Shown here piece after piece: positions 7,611 through 13,975 of a stretch of 13,975 nt of DNA. How positions within the stretch are numbered: position 1 is the stretch's first letter; every line of letters starts with the position of its first letter. A program made the translations under genes and the position numbers. The stretch is from the NCBI GenBank assembly GCA_031549925.1, contig JAVBPA010000090.1:1-13975 (forward strand), given 5' to 3'. The notes under the pieces were generated by a model. The model was not told where the DNA came from. It saw nothing but the letters and a program-made list of their open reading frames with translations, and made no database searches. This stretch comes from JAVBPA01 sp031549925. GTDB lineage: Bacteria; Bacillota; Clostridia; Oscillospirales; CAG-272.

Positions 7611-7654
7611 AAATGTATCTTTGTTTTTCTGTTGAATTAAAAGGAAAATTGAGA

Positions 7655-8773
7655 ATGAAAATTTTATATGTTACAACCATATCCAATACCATGATGTTTT
7701 TTGTTGAATTTATCAATGAACTCCAAAATAACGGAAATATTGTTGATATGGCTTGTTCGTTGGAAAGACCAATTAAACAAAAGCTGTTGGATAATGGGGC
7801 AAAATTTTTTAACATAGAAATGAGTCGGAATCCTCTCTCCATCAAAAACATTTCAGCATATGGAAAATTAAAGAAGTTATTCGCAAATGAAAAATATGAT
7901 ATCATTCACTGTCATACCCCTGTAGCTGCTATGTTGACAAGGATTGCCGCGAATAATATCAGAAAAAAAGGAACTAAAGTTATCTACACAGCACATGGAT
8001 TCCATTTTTTCAAAGGTGCGCCATTGAAAAATTGGTTGATGTATTACCCCATAGAAAAGTATTGTTCTCGATTTACTGATGTTTTGATCACGATCAACAA
8101 AGAAGATTATGTATTTGCACAGAAGAAGATGAAGGCAAAGCATGTTGAATATGTACCTGGAGTTGGGATCGACATAGAAAAATTTCGCAATGTAATAGTT
8201 GATAAAGCCTCAAAACGAGCAGAACTTGGTGTGCCTAATGACGCGTTCCTGCTTCTTTCTGTTGGAGAACTGAATAAAAATAAAAATCATGAAACGGTTA
8301 TTAAAGCAATCGCAAAAATCGAAAGAAAAGATATTCATTATGCGATCGCAGGGATAGGTTTGGAAAGAGATAACTTGTTAGCATTAGCGAAAAAGTTAAA
8401 TATTTTCGATAGAATTCATTTGCTTGGGTTTCGTACAGATATTAATATGCTTTACCATTGTTCCGATATTTGTTGTTTCCCCTCAAAAAGAGAGGGTTTA
8501 GGTTTAGCAGCTATAGAAGGGATGAGTTGCGGATTACCGCTGATTGCATCAGATATCAGGGGAGTTCGGGATTATGCTAAAAATGGTGTAAATTCTTTTT
8601 TATGTGACCCGGAAAATATAGATACATTTCAAAAAGCAATCGAACAATTGATACAAAATGAAAAAATGCGCAAGGAAATGGGACAAAAAAATATTACAAT
8701 TTCAAGAGAATATGATTACGAAAAAATTATCCCGAAAATGAAAGATATATATAATAGTGTGATGAATAATTAA
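7655..8773 (+). CDS. Family 4 glycosyltransferase (GT-B fold)
   Basis: The 372-residue protein has an N-terminal Rossmann half beginning MKILYVTTISN with acceptor-side CHTPVAAMLTRIAA and YTAHGFHFFKG, and a C-terminal donor half with SVGELNKNKNH, AIAGIGLERDNL, LLGFRTDI and EGLGLAAIE (Glu280 and Glu288 form the E-x7-E motif), then GVRDYAKNGVNSFL. It would transfer a sugar from a nucleotide-sugar to a lipid-linked or growing glycan at the cytoplasmic membrane face. The frame is open to ATG 7613, but ATG 7655 is preferred because AAGG (7641-7644) precedes it at good spacing and the family starts at this MKILYV strand. It is followed by a GT2 gene 97 bases on, suggesting surface-polysaccharide synthesis. 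No transporter, polymerase or priming transferase is nearby. Confidence 0.88.
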   Translation: MKILYVTTISNTMMFFVEFINELQNNGNIVDMACSLERPIKQKLLDNGAKFFNIEMSRNPLSIKNISAYGKLKKLFANEKYDIIHCHTPVAAMLTRIAANNIRKKGTKVIYTAHGFHFFKGAPLKNWLMYYPIEKYCSRFTDVLITINKEDYVFAQKKMKAKHVEYVPGVGIDIEKFRNVIVDKASKRAELGVPNDAFLLLSVGELNKNKNHETVIKAIAKIERKDIHYAIAGIGLERDNLLALAKKLNIFDRIHLLGFRTDINMLYHCSDICCFPSKREGLGLAAIEGMSCGLPLIASDIRGVRDYAKNGVNSFLCDPENIDTFQKAIEQLIQNEKMRKEMGQKNITISREYDYEKIIPKMKDIYNSVMNN

Positions 8774-8870
8774 AATTATTTGAAAACAAAAATATCAATA
8801 TTAAAATAAAATTTTGTCTATGTATATTTGATAACTTTATTTTCAATATATTGTATAAATAATTTTTAAA

Positions 8871-9845
8871 ATGGATCGGAATATGGAAAAATATCAGCCA
8901 TTGGTTTCAATTATTATTCCTGTATATAACGGGAGCAACTTTATGAGCGAAGCTATTGAAAGTGCATTAAATCAAACATATCGAAATATCGAAGTACTTG
9001 TTATCAATGATGGATCAGAAGATAACGGAGAAACAGAAAAAATTGCCCAAAGTTACGGAGATAATATTCGTTATTTTAGCAAATCAAACGGAGGTGTTTC
9101 CTCCGCATTAAATCTCGGAATTAAGAATATGCGGGGAGAATATTTTTCATGGCTTTCCCATGATGATGTATATATGCCGGAAAAAATTGAATTCCAAGTT
9201 AACGCTTTAGCTAAATTGGAAGACAAAAAAATTTTAATTTATTGTGAAAGCATGCAAATTGATAAAAATTCAAAAGCTATTATGCAAATTAAAAGAAAGC
9301 GCATATTGAAAAAAAATGAAACTGAGAATTGTAATAATGTTTTAATGATACTCTTGAACCAAGGAACATTTAATGGATGTTGCTTTTTAATACATAAAGA
9401 TGTTTTCAATATTTGCGGTAATTTTGATGAAACTTTACGTTACAATCAAGATTCTTTTATGTGGTATAAAATTTTTTTAAATAAATTTTCACTTCACTAT
9501 CTTCCTGATGTGTGTGTAAAATCCCGTGTTCATGATAAACAATTAACTCAAACTCGAAAAGATCTTTTTCATAAGGATTGCGAAGCTACGAGTCATTTTT
9601 TGATTCCTGAATTTACAAAAATAAGTACAAAAGAAGAAAATTTTCTTTTGGCATATGTTAAATCAAACGCAAAACACGCTAATCATATTGTTGTTCAAAA
9701 TGGGATTAAAATAGGGAAACAAAATAAGTTATTTAATTTTATTGATCTTGTAAACATAAAAAAAATTCAACTATACGGTAGAATTAGGCCATTTATAAGA
9801 TATATTTATTATAAATTATTTCGGCGAATTAAGACAAAACGATAA
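8871..9845 (+). CDS. Family 2 glycosyltransferase (GT-A fold)
   Basis: The 324-residue protein opens with the canonical GT2 strand PLVSIIIPVYNGSNFMSEAI and SALNQTYRNIEVLVINDGSEDN (nucleotide-binding region), then SNGGVSSALNLGI and SHDDVY, where Asp98-Asp99 is the DXD-like metal/nucleotide site. The acceptor half includes NFDETLRYNQDSFMWYKI, the usual ED/QD region preceding the base. It is likely to add one sugar to a cell-surface glycan, acting with the preceding GT4. The C-terminal ~60 residues are Lys/Arg-rich (IRPFIRYIYYKLFRRIKTKR), which may help peripheral membrane contact. The start is uncertain: ATG 8871 has no Shine-Dalgarno and Met5 (8883) is possible. Donor and acceptor cannot be deduced. 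Confidence 0.88.
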   Translation: MDRNMEKYQPLVSIIIPVYNGSNFMSEAIESALNQTYRNIEVLVINDGSEDNGETEKIAQSYGDNIRYFSKSNGGVSSALNLGIKNMRGEYFSWLSHDDVYMPEKIEFQVNALAKLEDKKILIYCESMQIDKNSKAIMQIKRKRILKKNETENCNNVLMILLNQGTFNGCCFLIHKDVFNICGNFDETLRYNQDSFMWYKIFLNKFSLHYLPDVCVKSRVHDKQLTQTRKDLFHKDCEATSHFLIPEFTKISTKEENFLLAYVKSNAKHANHIVVQNGIKIGKQNKLFNFIDLVNIKKIQLYGRIRPFIRYIYYKLFRRIKTKR

Positions 9846-9888
9846 TCGCCTATGTTTTTTCATTGGTTAATATTTATATTTCCTTTTT

Positions 9889-9909
9889 ATCAATTTTAAG
9901 TTAATTGAT
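9889..9909. repeat. Short AT-rich hairpin after the GT2 gene
   Basis: ATCAATT (9889-9895) and AATTGAT (9903-9909) are perfectly complementary with a 7-base loop, 43 bases after the GT2 stop. It has no T-run behind it, so termination is doubtful. The remaining sequence between 9846 and 10024 is A+T-rich with no gene or promoter that I can support. Confidence 0.3.
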
Positions 9910-10024
9910 TCGGTTAAAATAAAAATAAATGAACAAAAATTCGCTTATTATTCAAACCAATTAAACCCAGCTAATCAAAACCGCGAGGTCAATTGATAGA
10001 TAAGATAACCATAATTTTTAAAAA

Positions 10025-10330
10025 ATGAGCAGTGCACTACCTAATTTTTGGATGTTTTATTTGCGGCTAAAAGCCTATGAGTTTCGAACAATTACGGAGT
10101 TGAATAAAATTGGTATAAGGATTGTATTAATGCCCGCGTTATGTCTCCCGCTGTTCAATACCCAGGACACGCAGCGTAAAGTAAACGACCGTACAGCAAA
10201 ATACATCGGAGAAGATAAACCGCTGGACAGTCAGCCTTATATTGCTATGTGGAAAGCGGACAAAAAATGGCAGACGGACTGGCTCGCGTTTCAAGATGAA
10301 ATTTTAGCTGATAATTGGGCTATTTTTTGA
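10025..10330 (+). pseudogene. Probable frameshifted remnant of an unrecognised gene
   Basis: An ATG frame of 101 codons is open but looks composite. From about residue 53 it reads like real protein (TQRKVNDRTAKYIGEDKPLD, then SQPYIAMW and WQTDWLAFQDEILADNW). Before that the better protein-like frame is a different one: positions ~10110-10175 in the next frame give NWYKDCINARVMSPAVQYPG before a stop. Joining the two across ~10165 yields a continuous plausible segment, suggesting a single-base shift in a decayed gene. Bases 10130-10290 are also richer in G+C than the flanks. There is no ribosome site before the ATG. I do not recognise the family. It may have ridden in with the glycosyltransferases or be the edge of an older insertion. 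Confidence 0.4.
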
Positions 10331-10354
10331 TGATATTTATTATATTTTGGTTTG

Positions 10355-10380
10355 AGCCGGAGTTTCTTCCAGCTTTTTTT
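10355..10380 (+). terminator. Rho-independent terminator ending the GT region
   Basis: AGCCGGAG (10355-10362) pairs with TTCCAGCT (10367-10374), with one mismatch and one wobble, and runs directly into a tract of seven T. It lies 25 bases after the remnant's stop and would end rightward transcription. The A+T-rich stretch from 10381 to about 10505 holds nothing recognisable. Confidence 0.6.
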
Positions 10381-10507
10381 ATTTTTGTTATGTATAAATA
10401 TATTTATTATTTTTCATGATGCATTTCATATAAATATACTTAAAAGACTTAAAAAATATTTAATAAAACAAAATTATTTTTACTTAAAAAATCAGCGAAT
10501 ACAAAGC

Positions 10508-10551
10508 AAAAAAGCCACGAAACAGCGGTCTAAGCTATGTTTCATGGCTTT
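10508..10551 (-). terminator. Terminator of tRNA-Arg
   Basis: Arms 10511-10524 and 10538-10551 form a 14-bp stem with one G-U pair and a 13-base loop. Read on the minus strand the stem is followed by TTTTTTGC, and it begins seven bases after the CCA end of the tRNA, as expected for a monocistronic tRNA terminator. Confidence 0.8.
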
Positions 10552-10557
10552 ATTATT

Positions 10558-10633
10558 TGGCGCGCCTGATAGGATTCGAACCTACGACCTGCCGGTTCGT
10601 AGCCGGACACTCTATCCACTGAGCTACAGGCGC
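10558..10633 (-). tRNA. tRNA-Arg (anticodon ACG)
   Basis: The minus strand folds as a 76-base cloverleaf. The acceptor stem is GCGCCTG/CAGGCGC with discriminator G and encoded CCA (10560-10558), the D arm has GCTC...GAGT, the anticodon loop is CTACGAA on a CCGG/CCGG stem, and the T loop is TTCGAATC on GTAGG/CTATC. The anticodon ACG reads CGN arginine codons after A34-to-inosine editing. Base pair 27-43 is a T-C mismatch, leaving four good pairs in the anticodon stem; this is tolerable but uncommon. It has its own promoter and terminator. Confidence 0.93.
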
Positions 10634-10714
10634 ATCTCAACGCGGTAAACTGCATCACAATAGTTATAAACATTAAAACTATGTACATGTGCTGCTCGGT
10701 TTGCACGCTCCAGT

Positions 10715-10743
10715 ATTCTAGCACAATTTATAACTGTTGTCAA
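10715..10743 (-). promoter_or_regulatory. Promoter of tRNA-Arg
   Basis: On the minus strand TTGACA (10743-10738) is followed after 17 bases by TAGAAT (10720-10715), with a TGC extended -10 element immediately before it. The predicted start is near 10708, giving a 5' leader of roughly 75 bases to be trimmed by RNase P. Confidence 0.82.
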
Positions 10744-10868
10744 TAGTTATCTGTTTATTTTCTGAAAAATTACTGTACAAAAGTCAAAACTATTAATTAT
10801 TTTGATTCTTGGTACTTGAATTGTATAATAAATAAAATAATCATATAGTTATGTAAATTAATACTTGA

Positions 10869-10897
10869 TTGATATTTGCGCTGAAATATTGTATTAT
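10869..10897 (+). promoter_or_regulatory. Promoter of the XRE regulator gene
   Basis: TTGATA (10869-10874) and TATTAT (10892-10897) are 17 bases apart, and AAGGGGAG lies just before ATG 10939. The predicted start near 10904 leaves a leader of about 35 bases. A second TATAAT overlaps at 10897-10902 but is badly spaced. Possible autorepression is untested. Confidence 0.6.
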
Positions 10898-10938
10898 ATA
10901 ATCATCAGCAAATAAGATTACTGCGAAGGGGAGCCGCT

Positions 10939-12087
10939 ATGAAAATAGATATAGGAAAAGTGATAAAAGACTACAGAATAAAAAACAAAATAACTCAAGA
11001 AAATTTAGCGGAAAAATTATCCGTTTCACCGCAGGCAATATCAAGATGGGAATCCGGAGCAGGTTATCCCGATATAGAAATTATACCCAAGATAGCGGAA
11101 ATATATAATATTTCAATTGAAATTCTATTCGGAATAAATAAAAAAGAAGAAGAATTAAAAATATATAAAGATGAACTAAAAAATAAAATCCATAAAATGG
11201 AATGGAAACAAAGGCTTTCCGAAGTTAGAATTGCTCACGATATTTATCCGGATGATGAAGAAATAATTTTTATTTTAGGATCACTTTTATGTACTGCGGT
11301 TGCAAATAACAGAAATGAATTATCGGAAACCGAAAACATCCAGTATTATCACGAAGCGGATATATTATTAAATCGGATACTTGAAATCAGTACGGACGAA
11401 AAAATGAGAAGAGACAGCACCGCATTATTAGTGCAGGAATTATATAGTATTTATGATTTGGATAAAGCTATTAAAATGGCTCAAAAATTATCTCCTGCGG
11501 GATTAACCATGCAAAATCAAACAATGCATCTCTTAAAAGGAGAAGAAAGAATAGAATTTGCTAAAAAATATTTACCTTTAATGTTTCAGCAATTAATTTC
11601 TTTCGGTTTTTTTGCAAAGTATCCGGATTATGATAATAAAAATAAAACAAATAATTTTGAAGAAAGTATTGAAGAACTTTATGAATTAAAAACTTTGTAC
11701 GACTGTTTTTACGGATATCTTGGTACTGTATTGGAAGAGAGAAAATATTCTGATTCATTTTACCGTAATTTATTTATGCGCTTATTTAAAAGTTTGGAAA
11801 ATGAAGAAGATTCCATTTCCGCGCTTGAACAATATGTAAAATGTTGCGGCTCGATTGAAAACGAAATAGAAAATTATAATATAGACGCATCTTCGCTTAT
11901 ATATTTAAGTATAGCGGTAAGTAAAGACGATGATTTGAGATTGAAAATTACCAGAGGTGAGTTTTCAATGTTCGGTGAGATTTTATATTATTTATTATTA
12001 AGATCTCCTAAATCCGAATATTATTCCGAAAATCCTAAATTTAACGAACTCGCAGAATCATTAAAAAAATTAGGACCAAAATTGTAA
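10939..12087 (+). CDS. XRE-family helix-turn-helix regulator with long helical C-terminus
   Basis: The 382-residue protein starts behind AAGGGGAG. Residues ~1-64 form a Cro/CI-type helix-turn-helix: VIKDYRIKNKITQENLAEKL is the lead-in and SVSPQAISRWESGAGYPD the recognition helix region, followed by IPKIAEIYNISIEILFG. Residues ~75-380 are charged and almost wholly helical, with alternating pairs of helices resembling TPR-like solenoids (for example IYSIYDLDKAIKMAQKLSPA). Gut Clostridia encode many such XRE proteins; the solenoid is usually a ligand- or peptide-sensing part. It stands alone between two tRNA genes, with its own promoter and terminator, so no partner is evident. Target genes and ligand are unknown. 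Confidence 0.85.
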   Translation: MKIDIGKVIKDYRIKNKITQENLAEKLSVSPQAISRWESGAGYPDIEIIPKIAEIYNISIEILFGINKKEEELKIYKDELKNKIHKMEWKQRLSEVRIAHDIYPDDEEIIFILGSLLCTAVANNRNELSETENIQYYHEADILLNRILEISTDEKMRRDSTALLVQELYSIYDLDKAIKMAQKLSPAGLTMQNQTMHLLKGEERIEFAKKYLPLMFQQLISFGFFAKYPDYDNKNKTNNFEESIEELYELKTLYDCFYGYLGTVLEERKYSDSFYRNLFMRLFKSLENEEDSISALEQYVKCCGSIENEIENYNIDASSLIYLSIAVSKDDDLRLKITRGEFSMFGEILYYLLLRSPKSEYYSENPKFNELAESLKKLGPKL

Positions 12088-12119
12088 TTATATAAATACA
12101 CTTTATAATTAAATAAAAG

Positions 12120-12165
12120 AATAAAACTGCGGTTTGTATCGGGAGAAATAAATCACAGTTTTATT
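12120..12165 (+). terminator. Hairpin after the XRE gene
   Basis: AATAAAACTG (12120-12129) pairs perfectly with CAGTTTTATT (12156-12165), and the pairing continues inward after one mismatch (GGTTT with AAATC, including a G-U). It starts 33 bases after the stop. The 3' side has TTTTATTTAATGTTTTG, a weak T-tract, so termination is plausible but not certain. Confidence 0.55.
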
Positions 12166-12210
12166 TAATGTTTTGAATTTTATATTATAAAAATATTTAT
12201 ATCATTTATC

Positions 12211-12239
12211 TTGACATAAACAGATATATATTTTATAAT
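12211..12239 (+). promoter_or_regulatory. Perfect-consensus promoter of tRNA-Ala
   Basis: TTGACA (12211-12216), a 17-base spacer and TATAAT (12234-12239) match the sigma-A consensus at every position. The start is predicted near 12246, about 28 bases before the tRNA. Confidence 0.9.
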
Positions 12240-12273
12240 GTAGGAGCTTTTATATTAATTATATAGGATTCTT

Positions 12274-12349
<76 letters not shown>

Positions 12350-12363
12350 CGAGGAACATGGAA

Positions 12364-12396
12364 GCCCGTTAGCCGCAAGGTTAGCGGGCTTTTTTC
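12364..12396 (+). terminator. Strong terminator of tRNA-Ala
   Basis: GCCCGTTAGCC (12364-12374) and GGTTAGCGGGC (12379-12389) form an 11-bp stem including two G-U pairs, closed by a GCAA tetraloop and followed by a T-run. It begins 14 bases after the tRNA CCA. The T-run overlaps the stop region of the minus-strand ORF remnant. Confidence 0.88.
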
Positions 12397-12576
12397 ACGC
12401 ACTTTTTGCCGTTGAAATTTCCGCAGCGAACGTTTCAATCCCCTTGTCTAAAAAAGGTACGGCAATAAATCCTAACTGCTTGATGTCTAAGTTCAATTCA
12501 ATGCGAATTAATTCGTCTAGCATATTATCCGGCTTGCTGAAAGTGTAATATCGTGGTGTAATTTATAATAGTCCAT
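12395..12576 (-). pseudogene. Degraded minus-strand ORF, product unknown
   Basis: In one frame 12562-12395 reads continuously to a TGA, ending in LNLDIKQLGFIAVPFLDKGI and TFAAEISTAKSA; this is clearly protein-like. In another frame ATG 12576 gives MDYYKLHHDITLSA. A single-base shift near 12540-12545 would join these into MDYYKLHHDITL...FSKPDNMLDELIRIE, about 60 residues. I do not recognise the protein. An alternative start is Met at 12523 giving 42 residues, but it lacks an obvious ribosome site. It follows the SpoIIE-type gene in the same direction and may be a broken operon member. Between 12577 and 12701 only A+T-rich sequence with short open stretches is seen. Confidence 0.35.
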
Positions 12577-12701
12577 AAAATCGAGATTGTTTCAATTTTT
12601 TTGATTTTCGGGCATTTTTGACTGCCGCTACCAAGTGATCAGCAGTATTTTTTATTAGCAAAAATTGAATTTTCCTGCCTGTATATGTTAGAAGTAACCC
12701 C

Positions 12702-13844
12702 CTAATAATACCTTTCAATTACCAGTTTGCCCATTTTTTTTAATCTATCTGAAATCTGTCCTATTGTAGACTTTCGGACATGAACGCCGATCTGCTTAAA
12801 TATCAAATCTTCATGGGCGGCATTTGACGCATTTCCGATCATCATATTGATTATATCCGCATCACGCAGCATAAGGCAAAGGCGTTCCGTTACTGAATTT
12901 CCGGACAATCTCTCCGTAGGTTCATCCAGAATATTATAGACCTGATTCAATGTAATCGCACCTTCGGTAACCAAATCCGTTCCTTCAATCCAATATTCCG
13001 GCAGTTGCCCAAAAGAATTGCCTATAGAAAGGGTTATTACTTCTAATTCTAATTCGCGTGCGATAATATCCGTTGTTGTTGAACCGCAGATCACTTTTTG
13101 ACCGGGCATACGCATAAAATCCAGCGCATAGCTATGATCCAGCGACGGCTTGGAAGGCGGTCCGGTTAACAGCGTCATCTCTTTCGCATCCCGGCAGTAC
13201 AGGAGCGCAAGAGTAGTGTCATCCTCGCATCTTCCTGCCGATAAGGTCTTGCACATCTGCATAATCCGCTCCGGAAGTTTGGCAATAGAATCATCCGAAC
13301 TGTAGTTTCGGTTGATATAATCCGCAACTCCTTCCGAACCGATCCCCATTCCGTAACCGTGTCCCAATCCGGCCTGACTTACACCATCTGAAAAAAGAAG
13401 CAGAGAATCTCCCATATGAAGTTTGCCGGACACCTCGCCGATTACTTCAAATTCAGCCGTATAAAAACGTGAAGCCGGTACGGTTGCGTGATTGTTTTGC
13501 AATAAGACAGGACTTGGCGCTTCATATGAATACACGGTGAATCTTCCGTCCGGTAAAATCACAGCGGCGGAAAAAGCGGAAAACGGGATGTCTTCTTTGC
13601 GGGCGCGATGCATGGAAGCCGCTACTTTTTCGATGGTCATCCGAATGGACATTCCCCCGCGAAACAGCTCTCCAATACGGCTGGCGCAAGTTATAGCGGA
13701 AATATTGGCGTAAATGCCCGAACCAATACCGTCGCATACCACATATATCATCCCCGCAGAAGTTCGTTCACAAACGCAATAATCCCCGCATACAGTGTGA
13801 GATTTTTTGTTTTCCTGACAAAGAAAATCATCGAAAAATTTCAT
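12702..13844 (-). CDS. SpoIIE/PP2C-type serine phosphatase with C-terminal extra domain
   Basis: The 380-residue protein has a PP2C/SpoIIE catalytic domain at ~10-218: GDYC (Asp21), VVCDGIGSG (Asp38), LLLFSDGVSQAG (Asp153) and CEDDTTLALL (Asp208-Asp209), the usual metal ligands. It would dephosphorylate a phosphoserine/threonine partner, typically an anti-sigma-antagonist type protein. Residues ~225-310 form a second conserved segment with LLTGPPSKP, KVICGSTTTDIIARELEL and IEGTDLVTEGAITL. I associate this pattern, from memory, with SpoIIE phosphatases encoded beside [FeFe] hydrogenases of anaerobes. The C-terminal ~50 residues look like a helical, possibly winged-helix-like tail (VRKSTIGQISDRLKKMG). 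There are no membrane helices, unlike true SpoIIE, so it is a soluble paralogue. Its ATG overlaps the preceding stop as ATGA, indicating translational coupling. Confidence 0.85.
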   Translation of the reverse strand: MKFFDDFLCQENKKSHTVCGDYCVCERTSAGMIYVVCDGIGSGIYANISAITCASRIGELFRGGMSIRMTIEKVAASMHRARKEDIPFSAFSAAVILPDGRFTVYSYEAPSPVLLQNNHATVPASRFYTAEFEVIGEVSGKLHMGDSLLLFSDGVSQAGLGHGYGMGIGSEGVADYINRNYSSDDSIAKLPERIMQMCKTLSAGRCEDDTTLALLYCRDAKEMTLLTGPPSKPSLDHSYALDFMRMPGQKVICGSTTTDIIARELELEVITLSIGNSFGQLPEYWIEGTDLVTEGAITLNQVYNILDEPTERLSGNSVTERLCLMLRDADIINMMIGNASNAAHEDLIFKQIGVHVRKSTIGQISDRLKKMGKLVIERYY

Positions 13845-13975
13845 GATGTTCCACCACTGTTTTCTTCATACAAGTCAATCAGGCGTTTTGCGATTTCTTC
13901 ACTTTGGGCGGTGCTCTTGCCTAAATAATGCGCCATTTCCTGCGCGAACCGCACTTGATGATCCAAAAATTCCCG
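13841..13975 (-). CDS. C-terminal end of an upstream gene (partial), possibly hydrogenase-related
   Basis: The last 44 codons of a minus-strand gene enter from the right edge and stop at TGA 13843-13841, overlapping the phosphatase start as ATGA. The visible tail, beginning REFLDHQVRFAQEMAHYLGK and ending LIDLYEENSGGTS, is helical and acidic with no cofactor motif. Given the phosphatase beside it, a group C (sensory) [FeFe] hydrogenase-like iron-sulfur protein is a reasonable guess, since those are known to sit next to PP2C phosphatases. The visible residues alone do not establish this; the H-cluster cysteines would lie outside the window. Confidence 0.6.
   Translation of the reverse strand, partial: REFLDHQVRFAQEMAHYLGKSTAQSEEIAKRLIDLYEENSGGTS

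Larger units (their letters stand above)
7249..7654. other. Divergent intergenic region with overlapping promoters
   Basis: This 406-base stretch separates the leftward sigma gene from the rightward GT4 gene. It contains the opposed promoters at 7399-7435, a small hairpin at 7308-7326 (arms AAAAACGC and GTGTTTTT) that falls in the sigma leader, a second possible leftward -10 (TATAAT, reverse of 7348-7353, with extended TG), and two very short ORFs (7464-7520 and 7542-7610) in the GT4 leader. Nothing else coding is visible. Confidence 0.55.

Noticed and set aside
10352..10648. A 98-residue plus-strand ORF ending in a PDRIRTYDLPVRSRTLYPLS-like stretch
   Set aside because: Its C-terminal half is the antisense translation of the tRNA-Arg gene, a classic false ORF; the N-terminal half is A+T-rich noise across a terminator.
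10542..10724. Minus-strand 60-residue ORF over the tRNA-Arg
   Set aside because: It is the tRNA and its leader read as protein; the tRNA, promoter and terminator explain the sequence.
13492..13928. Plus-strand ORFs opposite the SpoIIE-like phosphatase
   Set aside because: The minus frame carries all PP2C metal motifs and the ATGA coupling, so the plus frames are shadows.

Overview
The window is A+T-rich DNA with strong GGAGG-type ribosome binding sites, near-consensus sigma-A promoters, CCA-encoding tRNA genes and a SpoIIE-type phosphatase. This fits a low-G+C Gram-positive anaerobe, most likely of class Clostridia. The species cannot be named from the sequence. No CRISPR array, insertion sequence or complete phage gene is visible.

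Region 1 (1-5313) is a rightward cluster behind a good promoter at 18-46. It holds an LGFP-repeat/papain-like cysteine peptidase, two tandem DUF2961 (GH172-type) proteins that are paralogues of each other, and a 554-residue SxxK serine hydrolase of the beta-lactamase/esterase fold. None has a visible signal peptide, so as read they act in the cytoplasm. The family assignments suggest hydrolysis of furanosidic or otherwise decorated glycans; the substrate is not determinable here. A 14-bp perfect hairpin closes the region.

Region 2 (5434-7248, leftward) is one large gene: an ECF-type sigma factor fused to a TPR-like helical region and a C-terminal beta-rich domain containing a PLAVGNIWKY motif. 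It converges on region 1. Upstream it faces the glycosyltransferase genes across an intergenic stretch in which two opposed promoters overlap around a palindrome.

Region 3 (7249-10380, rightward) is very A+T-rich. It carries a GT4 and a GT2 glycosyltransferase, flanked by short orphan ORFs upstream and a probably frameshifted, less A+T-rich gene remnant downstream. It looks like a small or eroded surface-polysaccharide island.

Region 4 (10500-12400) has tRNA-Arg(ACG) on the minus strand with its own promoter and terminator, an XRE-type regulator with a long helical C-terminus, and tRNA-Ala(GGC) with a perfect-consensus promoter and a strong terminator.

Region 5 (12395-13975, leftward) holds a degraded ORF, a SpoIIE/PP2C phosphatase with a distinctive C-terminal domain, and the last 44 codons of a gene overlapping it by ATGA. 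From memory of similar operons, this pair may be the phosphatase/sensory [FeFe]-hydrogenase arrangement of anaerobes, but the visible part of the upstream gene is too short to prove it.

The strongest candidates for something under-described are the sigma-TPR-PLAVGNIWKY fusion, the cytosolic LGFP-papain protein coupled to a GH172 pair, and the phosphatase C-terminal domain.
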